From: Lachnospiraceae bacterium
GTDB taxonomy: Bacteria; Bacillota; Clostridia; Lachnospirales; Lachnospiraceae
Assembly: GCA_016297945.1 (NCBI GenBank)
Contig: JAEDFR010000047.1
Location: 1-16,972 of the forward strand
Reading direction: 5' to 3'
Length of the DNA: 16,972 nucleotides
The notes below the pieces were generated by a model. It searched no databases. It was not told where the DNA came from and saw nothing but the letters and a program-made list of their open reading frames with translations. Positions within the stretch are counted from its first letter, which is position 1; each line of letters opens with the position of its first letter. The position numbers were made by a program, and so were the translations under genes. This document shows, piece after piece, positions 15,859 through 16,972 of this stretch.

Positions 15859-16461
15859 CTATTTACTATTTTTTCTTACCAATTCCATATCAATGTCTGA
15901 ATCAACTTCGTTTCCCCATACATCAAATCCCTCTGCCTTTCTTCTGGCAAATAACTCAAGTCTGGGAACATCACCCATAAGTTGGATAATTCTTTTCTGC
16001 ACTTCAACAGGTTTTTTACTGTGTTCTTCAATATGCGAAACAATAACCTGATGTATTCCGGCATGTACCCTTTTGGGTCTGCCTTTTGTAGCCAAAAGAC
16101 ATATTTCCACATTACTTCTCGTCCAATATCCCATTCCCCAAAACAATGTATCCGCTTTCTTATTCTGCTTAACCCATACGAAAGCAACTGTCTTGTAGGA
16201 AAATCCCCAAGCCTTTATAACCTCAAATCCTTCCAACAGGCATGGAAAGGTAACCCAAAGAAATAAGGCACAATCCTCATCGGCCAGATTTGCAATCGGA
16301 AGAGCTTTAATATCTTCGATGCTCATAGTCGGATAATGGCTCTCGGCACTTCGTCCCATCCCCTTTTTGGAATATACTTTATACTGCCAGGGTGGATCCG
16401 CATAGATAACAGAGTACTTCGGAACATTTGACATCTTACAAGATAATTTTTCTTCATCCAT
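15859..16461 (-). CDS. MT-A70 family N6-adenine DNA methyltransferase
   Basis: The 200-residue protein has the SAM/adenine-binding catalytic motif DPPW at residues 22-25 (IYADPPWQYKVYS), then SHYPTMSIEDIKALPIA, CALFLWVTFPCLLEGFEVIKAWGF, WVKQNKK and GYWTRSNVEICLLATKG. This is the full MT-A70 order, with the C-terminal half ending in KPVEVQKRIIQLMGDVPRLELFARR. It probably methylates adenine in DNA; similar small enzymes are common solitary methyltransferases on phages and mobile elements, and may protect incoming single-stranded-transferred DNA from restriction or affect regulation. No restriction gene is seen beside it. ATG at 16461 is chosen because GAGGG lies eight bases upstream; the GTG at 16470 abuts that site. 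A short terminator-like hairpin precedes it. Confidence 0.9.
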   Translation of the reverse strand: MDEEKLSCKMSNVPKYSVIYADPPWQYKVYSKKGMGRSAESHYPTMSIEDIKALPIANLADEDCALFLWVTFPCLLEGFEVIKAWGFSYKTVAFVWVKQNKKADTLFWGMGYWTRSNVEICLLATKGRPKRVHAGIHQVIVSHIEEHSKKPVEVQKRIIQLMGDVPRLELFARRKAEGFDVWGNEVDSDIDMELVRKNSK

Positions 16462-16489
16462 ATAAATCACCCTCTTTTTCTTCTTACAA

Positions 16490-16510
16490 TAAAAAAAGAC
16501 CTTTCGGTCT
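16490..16510 (-). terminator. Short terminator-like hairpin overlapping the pcfB-like stop codon
   Basis: On the minus strand AGACC (16510-16506) pairs with GGTCT (16501-16497) around a GAAA tetraloop, followed by six or more U. The stem is only five base pairs, so termination may be partial. The first two bases of the stem belong to the TAG stop codon of the pcfB-like gene. Confidence 0.65.
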
Positions 16511-16972
16511 ATCGCACTTGTTCCTTATTTTTAACTTTCTTAGGCTGTTGCTTTGATTTGGAAATGGCAGCAACAAGTTTTTCCATTAAGGTAGGAACTT
16601 TTGCTTTGTCTTTTACTTCCATTTTATCGGCAACATATTCTGAAATGGCTTTATTAATAATCGTACTGTCTTTTGCCTTAAAATAGATTAAATAAGTCGG
16701 TGGATCCGTTTTCTTATTTTTCTCCATAGAATATGTCACGCCATATTTTCTGGCGTACTTACGAAAATCTTTCATCTCATCAACACCCATGTCAACAAAC
16801 TCAATCTGGGATCCATCTTTTCTTAAGTCTTTTACTTTAACCATCTTGCCGCTTATTTCTTTTGTATTAGCTTTATTTCTCGCATGTTGTTCAACTTTTG
16901 AATGATTATGCCTTTGCTGATTCACAAATCCTTGAAGTCCTCTCAAAAATGCAACTCCCGCTCTTTCGGAAG
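16509..16972 (-). CDS. PcfB-like (DUF3801) conjugation protein, 5' end cut by window edge
   Basis: About 153 residues are visible. A TTG at 16946 could look like a start, but the frame stays open to the right edge (SERAGVAFLRG just upstream) and the family usually begins further upstream, so the true start is probably outside. The region around VKDLRKDGSQIEFVDMGVDE, then FRKYARKYGVTYSMEKNKKTDPPTYLIYFKA, matches the DUF3801/PcfB pattern of 'F-x-x-x-A-R-K-Y-G-V-x-(Y/F)-x-x-x-K-(x)-D-P-P-x-Y'. PcfB is an accessory relaxosome protein that helps recruit relaxase-bound DNA to the coupling protein. Usually pcfC follows directly; here two genes intervene. A basic C-terminus (KSKQQPKKVKNKEQ) ends at a stop codon within a small hairpin. 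Confidence 0.85.
   Translation of the reverse strand, partial: SERAGVAFLRGLQGFVNQQRHNHSKVEQHARNKANTKEISGKMVKVKDLRKDGSQIEFVDMGVDEMKDFRKYARKYGVTYSMEKNKKTDPPTYLIYFKAKDSTIINKAISEYVADKMEVKDKAKVPTLMEKLVAAISKSKQQPKKVKNKEQVR

Noticed and set aside
15859..16461. MT-A70 gene as part of a restriction-modification system
   Set aside because: No restriction endonuclease or specificity gene is next to it; the neighbours are YbjQ and PcfB-like genes.

Overview
The window is a stretch of the conjugation (type IV secretion) operon of an integrative and conjugative element of the Tn1549/CTn family, from a low-GC Gram-positive bacterium. A gut Clostridia host such as a Lachnospiraceae member is likely. This is inferred from gene content and order, AT-rich coding, strong GGAGG ribosome binding sites and SpaA/Cna-B surface-protein style; no rRNA or tRNA is present to fix taxonomy. 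Every supported gene lies on the minus strand, so the operon is read from the right edge to the left edge.

Right to left: a DUF3801/PcfB-like protein, cut by the right edge; an MT-A70 family adenine methyltransferase; a YbjQ family small protein; the VirD4/PcfC coupling protein; a Maff2-type small membrane protein; a VirB6-like polytopic membrane protein; a PrgI-VirB4 ATPase in one polypeptide; a membrane-anchored M23 (LytM) peptidoglycan hydrolase; a DUF4315-like coiled-coil protein; a DUF4366-like secreted/anchored protein; a stand-alone zinc-ribbon protein resembling the C-terminal repeat of topoisomerases; a double-SpoVG-domain protein; and a very large surface adhesin cut by the left edge. 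The adhesin has a signal peptide, a probable internal thioester domain and at least eleven SpaA/Cna-B-like domains. It reads open for about 1,620 codons to the left edge.

How they work together: PcfB and the coupling protein bring relaxosome-bound DNA to the channel. VirB6-like, Maff2 and PrgI-VirB4 form the inner-membrane channel and its motor. The M23 protein opens peptidoglycan. The adhesin, which directly follows the SpoVG gene through a TAAGGAGG stop/ribosome-binding-site overlap, would provide cell-cell or host contact. The methyltransferase and YbjQ genes sit between the usually adjacent pcfB and pcfC and look like inserted accessory genes; ybjQ has its own good promoter.

The most notable regulatory feature is a set of four terminator-like hairpins with U-tracts inside the operon, each 26 to 39 bases upstream of the next gene's start, with little or no room for a new promoter after them. 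Two of them contain the stop codon of the preceding gene. This layout suggests processive antitermination or another read-through control of the transfer operon. No gene-free stretch over 300 bases exists; the longest gap (6012-6142) holds one of the terminators.
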